Made by a program: the position numbers and the translations under genes
Notes under the pieces: model-generated
Told to the model about the DNA's origin: nothing
Seen by the model: the letters and a program-made list of their open reading frames with translations, nothing else
Database searches by the model: none
Source of the DNA: Schistocerca nitens
Taxonomy: Eukaryota; Arthropoda; Insecta; Orthoptera; Acrididae
Assembly: GCF_023898315.1 (NCBI RefSeq)
Contig: NC_064621.1
Span: forward strand, 133,422,521 to 133,486,520
Reading direction: 5' to 3'
DNA: 64,000 nucleotides
Part shown: positions 11,561 to 21,862 of the stretch, piece after piece
Position numbering within the stretch: position 1 is the first letter of the stretch
Layout: every line of letters begins with the position of its first letter

Positions 11561-12245
11561 CGCTTCTCGCTTCCCATATTCCACTTCCGATTACGACAGA
11601 CTCCCTCTTGTGATCCTCTGGCATCCATCGTGTCCCAAACATTTCGACGTCAGCTTTCTTGTTCCGGCTGGGGTCCACTGCCATACTTTCGTTGGTCATT
11701 GGCTATCGTCCATCCTTTATAGATGTCAATAACATCTCAGACGGGTTATCTCTATCGAATATGTTAGTGATTTATTGACACCCATAGCCTCTCATATGTT
11801 GGTATTTGGTACACGGTCTAGCTTAGAGACTTTGCCTCTCTAGCGCAAGTAACTCGTTTCTCTGATGTTTGTTTACTTTCCAGTGTTTCTGTTCCGTCAT
11901 GGCAATGTCTTCAACTACGGAGCGATGTATCATATTATTTGGTTATTCCAAAGGACCAAGTTCAGTTGTCATACGGCCTTCATGAACTACCCTATTTTAT
12001 TATTTATGTCATCTTCTCTTCTTCCGTTTCATGATATCATAACTTCCAGATACTTAAAAGACTTATCACTCCTAACCCTACAGGTGCCAGCCTCCCGATT
12101 AGCTGTGATGTTGTCCCCAACCTTCACATATTCGGTTTTTGTCAAGCTAATTGTGAAACTTCATCTACCAAATTCATATTTTAACTTCCTACATTTATGT
12201 TTATATTTATTGTTGTTGTCCGCTTGCCCATCTAATAAACAAATA
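11561..12245 (-). mobile_element. RTE-like LINE 3' fragment, degenerate
   Basis: Minus-strand translation shows EYVKVGDNI near 12130, FKYLEVMIS near 12050, INNKIG, LNLVLWNNQIIYDTSL near 11940 and SKLDRVPNTNIREAMG near 11790-11840. This order and wording match the C-terminal part of RTE-like ORFs, where FKYLG, the rooted K-x-x-A-L-N-x-V-L-W block and DRVRNEEIR occur. Stops and shifts are frequent. The assignment rests on short blocks only. Confidence 0.55.
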
Positions 12246-12545
12246 TTTACCATACCTCCATCAAGATAAAAAACTCATTGGAGATCCTGTTGAACTTACT
12301 GTTAAGTTAATGATTGAAGCTATTATTATACGTGTGCTTGGTCGGTGAGCGACTGTGGAAGCAACGACCTTGCGCATCCTGGGGACACGTTTGTTGCTTC
12401 TTGACAATGGAAGGCGATCAAGTGGTTGCTCCTTCTTCAGTGTCAGGCATGTTTCTTCTCGCCGAGTAGAACTCGGCAACACATAACAAACTGACCATTT
12501 GCTAGGACTACTGACAACTAGCAATCGGATCCATCACTTGCTTAG
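12246..12545. other. Unrecognised 300-bp spacer
   Basis: I see no element, RNA gene or convincing coding frame between the LINE fragment and the SINE. Confidence 0.35.
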
Positions 12546-12741
12546 CCGGCCGGAGTGGCCGAGCGGTTCTAGGAGCTACAGTCTGGAACTGCGCGACCGC
12601 TACGGTCGCAGGTTCGAATCCTGCCCCGGGCATGGATCTGTGTGATGTCCTTAAGTTAGTTAGGTTTAAGTAGTTCTAAGTTCTAGGGAACTGATGACCT
12701 CAGAAGTTAAGTCCGATAGTGCTCAGAGCCATTTGAGCCAC
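12546..12741 (+). mobile_element. SINE A, full length
   Basis: It starts GCCGGCCGGAGTGGCCGAG, has a Pol III A-box-like TGGCCGAGCGG and a B box GGTTCGAATCC, then the conserved body and the end CAGAGCCATTTGAGCC. Flanks CACTTGCTTA and CATTTACTTA look like an eroded 10-bp target duplication (8 of 10). It has no coding capacity. Confidence 0.88.
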
Positions 12742-13067
12742 CATTTACTTACAGGCATTGAGGTTTCGTTACAGAGCTGACCGTGTTTGGGATAAATCCA
12801 CAGCATAAAATAAGGGAGCATGAGGATTGCGGTTTCATCAAACTAAAGTAATAAGAAGCCAGTCAAATCAAAAACAACTCCTTTGTTTTCACCAATAAAC
12901 AACGAGACTGATCCAAAATTGGTAGCACTGCCAAATTGTAGTGTCGTTTATTGTACATTACATCTTAATGATTCATGGTAAACGCTAACAGAGATTTTAG
13001 TCATAGACTGAAAATAAAGTCTGACCCTCTCGCTAGCGAACGAGTAAATAGAACTATAACTGTTACT
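12742..13067. other. Unrecognised spacer
   Basis: A/T-rich sequence with no element or gene that I recognise. Confidence 0.35.
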
Positions 13068-13490
13068 GAAACTTCCTGGCAGATTAAAACTGTGTGCCGG
13101 ACCGAGACTCGAACTCGGGACCTTTGCTTTTCGCGGGCAAGTGCTCTACCAGCTGAGCTACCCATGCACGACTCACACCCCGTCCTCACAGCCTTACTTC
13201 TGCCAGTACCTCGTCTCCTACTTTCCAAACTTTACAGAAGCTCTCCTGCGAACCTTGCAGAACTAGCACTCCTGAAAGAAAGGATATTGCGAAGACATGG
13301 CTTAGCCACAGCCTTGGGGATGTTTCCAGAATGAGATTTTCACTCTGCAGCGGAGTGTGCGCTGATATGAAACTTCCTGGCAGATTAAAACTGTCTCCCG
13401 AGTGCGAGTCTCGGTCCGGCACACAGTTTTAATCTGCTAGGAAGTTTCGTATCAGCGCACACTCCGCTGCAGAGTGAAAATCTCATTCTG
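13068..13490. repeat. tRNA-like repeat plus 68-bp-arm palindrome
   Basis: Three pieces share the block GAAACTTCCTGGCAGATTAA. At 13068-13175 the block runs into a minus-strand tRNA-like sequence with the D-arm text TAGCTCAGCTGGTAGAGCA and the T-arm TTCGAGTCTCGG. At 13327-13394 and 13423-13490 it lies inside two inverted arms of 68 bp that differ at two positions, separated by 28 bp. The right spacer again contains the tRNA-like end. The tRNA part lacks a matching acceptor stem, so I take it as a tRNA-derived mobile repeat and not a tRNA gene. The palindrome could extrude a cruciform or mark a head-to-head insertion. Confidence 0.8.
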
Positions 13491-14552
13491 ATTAACAGTT
13501 AATGACTACATCTGACATGAAGAGAACTTGAACTCATTCCAAGTTTAATTCCCAAGGTTGAAGTATTGATTATTAACTGTTTGAAAAGAGCTAGGGTAGG
13601 CGTAGCAAGTAAGAGTCCATATGGAGAAGAACTGAACTCCAGACAGGATCTTTACATAGCTTGCTGCGAGATCTGGAGAGCAGGTGGCAGCATCGGGCGC
13701 TGCAGTAGCTACGATTCTGGTGAATTACTAATAATATTTGACGCGAAAAAAGTGCACGCAAATAGCAAGTGTGAGTCTGAGTTATCTCGCAATTTTGTTA
13801 ATTCGGTTTCAAAAAAATAGGAAACTGCCCAAAATGGCATTCTACCAACACTCTAGCACTGATGGTGCCAGCGCCTACTGCCAGCCACTGGATCCGGAAG
13901 GGACCATTGGAAATGTATCCGAATGGCACCCACTGTGCGTGTGGGAGGCGACCCTCAATGAATTAGCTAAGTCCAAATGAGCAACATCTGCTTATCATTA
14001 GCAGCCATCCTGTGGATTTTAATTAATACACGCCATTGATATTTGAGGTGCTACGTACCTATTAGCCCCTTCCTTAAAATAACACCTTGTCGCGCCATAA
14101 ATGGGGAAGAACAGCTACCAGGTGATCGTGTGACATTCTATCCCTGATGGGAGCCATGGTAGTGAAGTGATGTGTTTTTATGCCAGTCGGCACTCGGCTG
14201 TAATTAATCATCACAGTACGATGGCGTGACGTGAAGTCGTGACAGACTGACAGAAAGAAGGTATCGTGTTTTGACATGATGAATGAAGCTGTCCAATTTT
14301 GTGGTGAATTAACGCAGACTGCTCAACAGTTCTACAAGGAAAAGTGTACCAGTAGCAGCCACGGCGTAAGATCTGTGTTTGTAAAGAGATCCTAATCCAG
14401 CGTCACATCATGACAATGACATTCGGTTTCAAACCACCCTTACCTCATTTACATGACACATGACAAGTGCCGAAGACGTTTCCGCAGTTTTTGGACTTAC
14501 ACTTCATATATGACTCTATATAACCACAAACTCCTTTTCCAGTGTCGATTCA
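13491..14552. other. Unrecognised sequence
   Basis: No mobile element is recognised. Short frames (for example 13738-13980) lack known motifs. It may be old unique DNA. Confidence 0.35.
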
Positions 14553-14890
14553 TTATATGTTGTTGTTGTTGTGGTCTTCAGTCCTGAGACTGGTTTGATG
14601 CAGCTCTCCATGCTACTCTATCCTGTGCAAGCTTCTTCATTCCCAGTACCTACTGCAACCTACATCCTTCTGAATCTGCTTAGTGTATTGATCTCTTGGT
14701 CTCCCTCTACGATTTTTACCCTCCACGCTGCCCTCCAATGCTAAATTTGTGATCCCTTCATGCCTCAGAACATGTCCTACCAACCTGTCCCTTCTTCTAG
14801 TCAAGTTGTGCCACAAAGTTCTCTTCTCCCCAATCCTATTCAATACCTCCTCATTACTTATGTGATTCATTATACGCAACTCAATATTAT
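14553..14890 (-). mobile_element. RTE-like LINE 3' end, severely 5'-truncated
   Basis: The minus strand encodes MRIMNHISNEEVLNRIGE, then LTRRRDRLVGHVLRHEGI and RRGRPRDQY, the usual C-terminus of this LINE family, followed by its 3' untranslated end at 14553-14640 (GTGGTCTTCAGTC on the plus strand). The same 3' end recurs at 46195. It is a short dead-on-arrival copy typical of target-primed reverse transcription. Confidence 0.85.
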
Positions 14891-14947
14891 CACATCAGCT
14901 ACTTTCATCGCAAATTTCCGATTAAGGTTTTGGGGAGGTTTCTCTTA

Positions 14948-16355
14948 CACTACTGGCCATTAAAGTTGCTACACCATGAAGATAAGGTGCTACAGACGGG
15001 AATTTTAACCGACAGGAAGAATACGCTGTGATATGCAAAAGATTAGGTTTTCAGAGCATTCACACAAGGTTGGCAACGGTGGCGACACGTACAACGTGCT
15101 GACGTGAAGAAAGTTTCCAATCGATTTCTCATACACAAACAGCCGTTGACCGGCGTTGCCTGGTGAAACGTTGTTATGACGCCTCGTGTAAGGAGGAGAA
15201 ATGCGTACCATCACGTTTCCGACATTGATAAAGGTAGGATTGTAGCCTATCGCGATTGTGGTTTATCGTATCGCGACATTGCTGCTCGCGTTGGTCGAGA
15301 TCGAGTAACTGTTAGCAGAATATGGAATCGGTGGGTTCAGGAGGGTAATACGGAACGCCGTGCTGTATCCCAACGGCCTCATATCACTAGCAGTCGAGAT
15401 GACAGACATCTTATCCGCATGGCTGTAACGGATCGTGCAGCCACGTCTCCATCCCTGAGTCAACAGATGGGGACGTTTGCAAGACAACAACCATCTGCAC
15501 GAACAGTTCGACAACATTTGCAGCAGCATGTGCTATCAACTCGGAGACCATGGCTGCGGTTAGCATTCACGCTGCATCACAGACAGGAGCGCCTGCGATG
15601 GTGTACTCAACGACGAACCTGGGTGCACGAATGGCAAAACGTCATTTTTTCGGATGAATCCAGGCTCTGTTTACAGAATCATGATGGTCGCATCCGTGTT
15701 TGGCGACATAGCGGTGAACGCACATTGGAAGCGTGTATTCGTCATCGCCATATTGGCGTATCACCCGGCGTGATGGTATGAGGGTGCCATTGGTTACACG
15801 TCTCGGTCACCTCTTGTTCGCATTGACGGCACTTTGTACAGTGGACGTTAAATTTCAGATGTGTTACGACCCGTGGCTCTACCCTTCATTCGATCCCTGC
15901 GAAACCCTACATTTCAGCAGGATAATGTACGATCGCATTTGGCAGGTCCTGTACGGGCCTTTCTAGATAGAGAAAATGTTCGACTGGTGCCCTGGCCAGC
16001 ACATTCCCCAGATCTCTCACCAATTGAAAACGTCTGGTCAATGGTGGCCGAGCAACTGGGTCGTCACAATACGCCAGTCACTACACTTGATGAACTGTGG
16101 CATCGTGTTGAAGCTGCATGGGCAGCTGTAACTGTACACGCCATTCAAGCTCTGTTTGACTCAATACCCAGGCGCATCAAGGCCGTTATTACGGCCAGAG
16201 GTGGTTGTTCTGAGTACTGATTTCTCAGGATCTATGCACCCAAATTGTGTGAAAATGTAATCACCTGTCAGTTCTAGTATAATATATTTGTCCAATGAAT
16301 ACCCGTTTATCATCTGCAATTCTTCTTGGTGTAGCAGTTTTAATGGCCAGTAGTG
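14948..16355 (+). mobile_element. Tc1-like family 1, copy 3, full length
   Basis: Inverted ends start CACTACTGGCCATTAAA and finish TTTAATGGCCAGTAGTG. TA flanks lie at 14946-14947 and 16356-16357. At 1408 bp it keeps both termini and nearly the whole transposase. Confidence 0.92.
15176..16220 (+). pseudogene. Family 1 transposase with one frameshift
   Basis: The frame starts MTPRVRRRNAYHHV. The paired helix-turn-helix region occupies about residues 1-110, FSDESRLC carries the first catalytic Asp, and reading is clean to GVMV at about 15778. A single extra A then brings a stop. The second half continues one frame over from about 15800: LRPVALPF, QQDNVRSHLAG with the second Asp, WPAHSPDLSPIENVW with the Glu, ending GGCSEY-stop at 16220. 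Thirty-four residues separate the second Asp from the Glu, which is canonical DD34E. One base from open, this is the least damaged family 1 transposase in the window apart from that shift and scattered substitutions (ARPH is SH here). Confidence 0.88.
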
Positions 16356-16357
16356 TA

Positions 16358-18155
16358 GTTATAAGGAAAATGCTGGAACTGATCTCTCCCAGGCACTACA
16401 ACTCTGGAACCTGTCTGTTTCACTCCTTTACAACTGGTGTATTTCCCTGAATAGAATGTTCCACAACATTTTTCAGGAGTGGAGAATGAAAATTTGGATA
16501 ATCAAGTATCAGTATGTGTGGATGTCACTTTAAGCATAGACAATTTTGTAAAAATTCAGTGGTGAAGAGCTGACACTTTGCTAGTTCTGCTCACACATGT
16601 GAGTGTACTCCAAAAGCCACTCCTTGCTTTCTTGGGGAGGGTGGAGAATGGGAGGGGGCTCCATGACCTGTTTGAGTGAGCTGGGTGTAGGGCAGAGTGA
16701 TTTCCAATTGGGAATATATGTGAAATAAGTTGTAAAGTTCCAGAATTTTCCTTACAACCGAGGGAAAGCTCCCAAAAACTTTGGTCGTAATAAAGGGTTG
16801 TCTACAAGCTTACTTTAAAAGATCCGTTCTTGTTCCGTTACATAAAACTGGTATCAAGTTTCTAACTCTCAAATATCTAAGCAACACTCAACTCGAGTCA
16901 TGGCAGAGTATACACTTCCTATGTGGAGTTGTAACTAAGAATAAGCTTGAAGCTTGTAACGAGTTGTGAATCCAGGAACAGTAAAGAAATTTTTGTCGGA
17001 TATGTTGAAGGTAATCAGATATTCAGTGGACTACATGTCCTTCTAGTACGAATTATTTTTTTTAAAACTCCGCCAACAATTATCTCTCTTGTAGTTTAGC
17101 GAAGGGAATTTACTTTGAGACATGAGAGATTCGGTACAGCTATGGCACACAAGCGTCAGCATATCAGAACGAGTTATCCAGCTGTTTTCCAACACTTCAT
17201 GTTCATACAGAAAGATCAAAACATTTCGAAAAAAGATCTCGCAGGAACAAAAGTATTGCATGATATGGAAAGAAACAGTTTTTTTTTTGGGGGGGGGGGG
17301 ATTTAGTTCTTATTCTGTAGTGAGTTTGAAATCTTCTGATGCACCTTCACACTTTCCTCCGAGGGCGCAGGTATATCTAAACTACCTCGGGGTCGCCTGA
17401 CATTCGTCTCGGTAAAGTTTTAATTAAGAGCTCTCAGCCAAAGTTCCGTTATGCAATTCGAGTAGCGCCACTTCACAGCCGCTCGCCTTTAACCTATCAA
17501 CATTTTCCATTAAATCTTAACACTCGAGTTTTCGAATCCAACTGAGATTAACTCTTAATTGTGTTTAAATCCGGCTGTGTTGTTGAGAACTTAATGTCTT
17601 CGAAATTGCCATTTTAATTGGACAATGCCCCGTCCGAAGAGAATCTCCACTGACCTGATTAAAAACTGAGTAAAGAGAGAAACTGGCGCAGGAGTTGGGC
17701 GGGGACTGAGAATCCTCGCTTGTAGCTCTGCTACACTAACTCAACGACGGCGAGTATGTCGTCAAATTTGTAAGAAGTATACTATGTTCAGTTCAGAAAC
17801 TTAGTGTTCAATCCGAACACGGAAACTTTTCAGTACATGAAATGAACCTGCAAATATGATTCTTGCACATTTTCTACACTATTATCATTATTATTATTAT
17901 TAACATTATTTTACTGTTCTGGCAACTGATCTATCTTCATTCGCTTCTTGCTTCCCATTACAATGTTTATAAGTGCGTAGTACAGGCACTTAAATTTGTA
18001 CACTCTTCTGAATGTTCTTTGTTCGTGATCGAACCAATTTTGTGACACAGAACACATTCTGGAGAAGACAAGATGGAGATGTAGGTGGGCGGCCAAACAG
18101 TCATGCAGCTAAGCGATGTACGGCTACTAGTCCTCTTCTTGGTCGATCAGGTACC
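16358..18155. other. Unrecognised A/T-rich sequence with a T10-G12 run
   Basis: No gene or element is recognised in 1.8 kb. A run of ten T followed by twelve G lies at 17279-17300. Short ATT repeats occur at 17880-17915. Open frames are short and lack motifs. Confidence 0.35.
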
Positions 18156-18166
18156 AATGAGTCGTT

Positions 18167-18356
18167 CAAAAATGGTTGAAATGGCTCCGAGCGCTATGGG
18201 ACTTAACATCTGAGGTCATCAGTCCCCTAGATTTAGAACTACTTAAACCTATCCTAAGGACATCACACATATCCATGCCCGAGGCAGGATTCCAATCTGC
18301 GACCGTAGCAGCAGCGCGGTTCCAGACTGTGACCGCTCGGTCACAGCGGCCGGCAT
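18167..18356 (-). mobile_element. SINE A, full length, 10-bp target duplication
   Basis: The reverse-oriented SINE A runs from AAAAATGGTTGAAATGGC to the GGCCGGC head. AATGAGTCGT at 18156-18165 and 18357-18366 is a perfect target duplication. The B box is mutated (GATTCCAATC on the plus strand), so the copy is probably transcriptionally weak. Confidence 0.9.
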
Positions 18357-18366
18357 AATGAGTCGT

Positions 18367-18985
18367 CCACGAGGGTTTTCTTTCAGATCTATCCTTCACA
18401 AAAAATATTACTGAATCGTTTTAACTCTTTGTGATACATGTTGTTGATAGTGCTTTTTACGGCAAAATACGTCGTGCAAGTTTTTGGAATCGGTTTAATT
18501 TTTGTGCCCTTTGTGGCTAGAAAACCTGCTTTTTCATTACCATCAAGGCAACAGGAAGATGGTATCCACTGAAATACAATTTTCTTGTTCTTCTGTTGCA
18601 GTGATTTAATTACATCTTCAAATTCTTTAACTTGAACTGTTTTTGAATCTTATGTGTTGATAACTGCTGATATTGTCGGGTGATAATGACGTGAGGTGAC
18701 TGGTGGCAACATTAACCGGTTTCAAAGTGGGAACTAAGCGTTTCCGGGAGCTTGTGGATGTCTTGCCACGTATTGAGAAAGGATACTGTGCAGTCCTGAG
18801 ACTCGACTTTCTTCTTATACATCACCCAAAAATTGACCTTTTGCAGTGTACGGGGGGGGGGGGGGGGCACTTTTTGCCCTAGGAACAACAGCTGCAAGTG
18901 TTACGATGTCGCAAGGTTCACCAATCATGATGGTGGCACCACACTGTGTATACAAGCATTAAACACCAAGGTACGGGGAATCGGA
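18367..18985. other. Unrecognised sequence with a G16 run
   Basis: No element is recognised. A run of sixteen G lies at 18852-18867. Confidence 0.35.
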
Positions 18986-20154
18986 TCTAGGTTAACATAG
19001 GTACGCACTTAAGTAACGGTTTATCATGTGTTATAGAGCCACGGGAAACTAAGGAGGAATTAGATAAGTCACACTGTTCTGTATGCAGAAGTGTCGTACG
19101 CGTTACTAATGTTCGTGGAGATCTTATAGTTCCAGTCAGTTTCGATAATTTTAGCATGGACAAAGGGAATCTGTCAAAGGCTCCGTTGATTGTTAATTTG
19201 GATATTTTAGAGTAAGATGACATAAGCAGGTCAAATGAGGACCTCCGTCGCAAATTACCCATCAACACCCCATCATTAGTTGAGAAAGTAAATCATTTAT
19301 AAAGAAACGATAGGAAAGTGAGCGAAATCTTGTAACAGCTTTCATTGCTTTATTTATTTTCATTGGTCCGTTACCGGATGCGACAGTCGTGCAGCACAAA
19401 ATACCAACAGGGAATAATGCCCCAGTTTATAAGAGACCATACAGAATTCCTAAATTTATGTAACTGATAATGGAGGAAAATGGTTCAAATGGCTCAGAGC
19501 ACTATGCGCCTTAACTTCTGAGGTCATCAGTCTCCTAGAACTTAGAACTACTTAAACCTAACTAACCTAAGGACATCACACACATCCATGCCCGAGGCAG
19601 GGTTCGAACCTGCAACGGTAGCGGTCGCGCGGTTCCAGACTGAAGCGCCTAGAACAGTTCGGCCACACCGGCCGGCGATAATGGAAGAATTTGTCGACTA
19701 ACAGCTAGCAGACAGTATTACTGAATACAGTAATAGTCCGTGGGGAACACCCATCAGCTTGCTCTCGAACAGGTCACCAGTTGGTACTAGGAAATAGAGA
19801 TTTTGTTATTTCCAAAATACGAATAGGAACTGATTCTGTCCCACGATGTGAGCCACACGGCGATCGATTGTGTCCTCAGCCAAAGTATAGATAATACAGA
19901 ACATCCTATAGCATACACATGCCAACAGGTGAACAATGCCGCGCTTAATTATTCCATGACTGAGACGCAAATGTTGGTAGTTATCTGTGCTATCACAAGT
20001 TAAAATGGTTACTTGGATTAAAAGCATCTTCCAGCAGAGTGAAATGTTGGAAGCTACGATTGAGCGCATTTGATTACGAAGTAGTGCACAACCCGGGGAA
20101 AACGCATACCATGCGGAAAATTTCATTACTGCAAACATTGGGCAGACGTGTTGC
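18986..20154 (+). mobile_element. Gypsy LTR-retrotransposon relic: RT start and RNase H end
   Basis: After a weakly coding stretch (about 19000-19250), translation near 19410 gives APVYKRPYRIP, which resumes beyond a SINE with ADSITEYSNSPWGTPIS. This is the Gypsy RT entry motif, where a YRxP block precedes a SNSPWxSP block. Further on, LNYSMTETQMLVVICAI (about 19945) and KLRLSAFDYEVVHNPGK (about 20045) mark the RNase H. The catalytic middle of the RT, including YxDD, is missing. A palindromic element at 20158 cuts it off. The element cannot encode a working polyprotein. Confidence 0.72.
19475..19676 (-). mobile_element. SINE A inside the Gypsy relic, 9-bp target duplication
   Basis: Full-length reverse SINE A, flanked by GATAATGGA at 19466-19474 and 19677-19685. 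It splits the Gypsy RT motif region, so it is younger than the Gypsy copy. Confidence 0.92.
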
Positions 20155-20157
20155 TTA

Positions 20158-21116
20158 CAAGGGAGCCTCCCCATCGCACCCCCCTCAGATTTAGATATAA
20201 GTTGGCACACTGGATAGGCCTTGAAAAACAGAAGACAGATCAATCGAGAAAACAGGAAGAAGTTGTGTGAAACTATGAAAAAATAAGCAAAATATACAAA
20301 CTGAGTAGTCCATGCGTAAGATAGGCAACATCAAGGCTAACGGTAGCTCTGGAGCGCAGTGGTCCCGTGGTTAGCGTGAGCAGCTGAGCAGCGAGAGGTT
20401 CTTGGTTCAAATCTTCTGACAATTGAAAATTTTAATTTCTTTATTTTCGCAAAGTTATGATCTGTCCGTTCATTCATTAACGTCTCTGTTCACTGAAATA
20501 AGTTTAGTGTCTGTGTTTTGCGACCGCACCGGTAAACCGTGCGATTAGTAGACGAAAGGACGTGGTTCTCCAATGGGAACCGAAAACATTTGATCGCAAG
20601 GTCGTAGGTCAACCGATTCCTCCACAGGAAAACGCGTCTGATATATTCTATACGACACTGGTGACGGCATGTGCGTCACATGACAGGAATATGTTGTCGA
20701 CCCACCTAACTTGTACACTTGGCGAATGGGTAAAAAGATTCTTCTACCTTACCCGATTTCGGTTTTCTTTTGGATGTGATAATCACTCCCAAAAAAGTGA
20801 TGAAAACATAAGAGTTTGTCACATGAACTGAAAAAAAATTAAACTTTACACTAGACGGAAGACTTGAACCAAAGACCTTTCATTTCGCAGCTGCTCACGC
20901 TAACCACGGGACCACGGCGCTCCGTAGTTAGAATTAGCCTTGATGTTGCCTATCTTGGACATGGACTACTCAGTTTGTATATTTTGCTTATTTTTTCGTA
21001 GTTCCACACAACTTCTTCCTGTTTTCTCGATTGATCTGTGTTCAGTTTTTCAAGGCCTATCCACTGTGCCAACTTATAACTAAATCTGAGGGGGGTGCGA
21101 TCGGGAGGTTCCCTTG
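20158..21116. mobile_element. Long-TIR (foldback-like) element with TTA target duplication
   Basis: Left and right ends are inverted repeats of about 260 bp (CAAGGGAGCCTCCCC and CAAGGGAACCTCCCG termini). TTA lies on both sides (20155-20157 and 21117-21119). Each TIR carries an internal tRNA-like tract (GTGGTCCCGTGGTTAGCGTG ... GGTTCAAATCTTC). The interior of about 440 bp has one 89-codon frame with no recognised motif and no transposase. I recognise the repeat as abundant in grasshoppers. It is probably a non-autonomous DNA element. It inserted into the Gypsy RNase H, and its right three quarters form part of the 1.35-kb direct repeat described separately. Confidence 0.82.
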
Positions 21117-21741
21117 TTAGTGTCAAAAGGACATGGCTGCTGACGTAGACTACCAGATATTTAAATCGCATCCGCAGTTCGTCCCGCGCGGTGGCTTACT
21201 GAAGGTGACTGTAACAAATGAGACCGGCTGAGCAGATCGTCTGCAAACGAAGCGCAATGATAGCATGGCAACATACAGATATCGTCATACTGCTGACAGA
21301 CACCAAAAGGAACTCCAGCTATAACGAACAGTAGCTGTTCAGCCACTATCGCAGCAGAAAAGTGTCTGAAAGACGAAGTCACGGAAGTCTGAAACCATAA
21401 GGAGAGCTGACCACATGTAGTACACATGATGTCAGTGCTAGCCCTAACACGGCAGAGCTCACGGAGATCTCCAGCATAAATACTACGCCACTCTTAAGCT
21501 CGCTCTCAGTTGCAGCTGTTCCATGGTACAGTGGAGGCTACTTAAGTGAGCCTCTGCACGCCTGATGGTCTAGAATCGTCTATGGAGTCGGAAGGCTTGA
21601 TGCAGAGGCTCTGCCCCGGTAAGACCGCCATCAGTCTGATGGCCTTGACCAGCAGGGCCAAGAAGCTGTACGCCATACTCCGTCTTGAGGGCTTTCCACA
21701 GTTGCTGCTCAGCCTGCTCCGTAGCTGACACTGATGCTGCC
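20390..21741 (+). repeat. 1.35-kb direct repeat, left copy
   Basis: Aligned by eye with 27355-28708, this block matches nearly base for base, with about six substitutions and one 2-bp indel noticed. It contains most of the long-TIR element plus 625 bp that resemble no element I can name. Its right edge (21741) abuts the 5' end of the L1/Tx1-like LINE exactly. Confidence 0.9.
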
Positions 21742-21862
21742 ACAGTTTGCCGCCGGCAGTGCTGCGAGGCGGTCACGCGCCAGAGCGCTGCGGGCGAAGC
21801 GCACACGGTGTGTTTGTGTTTACTTCGGCCGCTGTAAGTGCCGTTTTCTCTTCTAGACCACC

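Noticed and set aside
11865..12269. 134-codon plus-strand frame
   Set aside because: It is antisense to recognisable minus-strand LINE RT blocks and has no motif of its own.
12546..12630. tRNA genes at SINE heads (also 33258, 57192, 61032)
   Set aside because: A and B boxes are present, but acceptor and anticodon stems do not close, and each is followed by a conserved SINE body with target duplications.
13095..13172. Minus-strand tRNA gene
   Set aside because: The D arm and T arm look good, but acceptor halves do not pair and the unit is part of a dispersed repeat.
20562..20831. 89-aa frame inside the long-TIR element (and its duplicate at 27527) as a gene
   Set aside because: It is identical in the two repeat copies because of the duplication, has no recognised domain, and the element family is non-autonomous.
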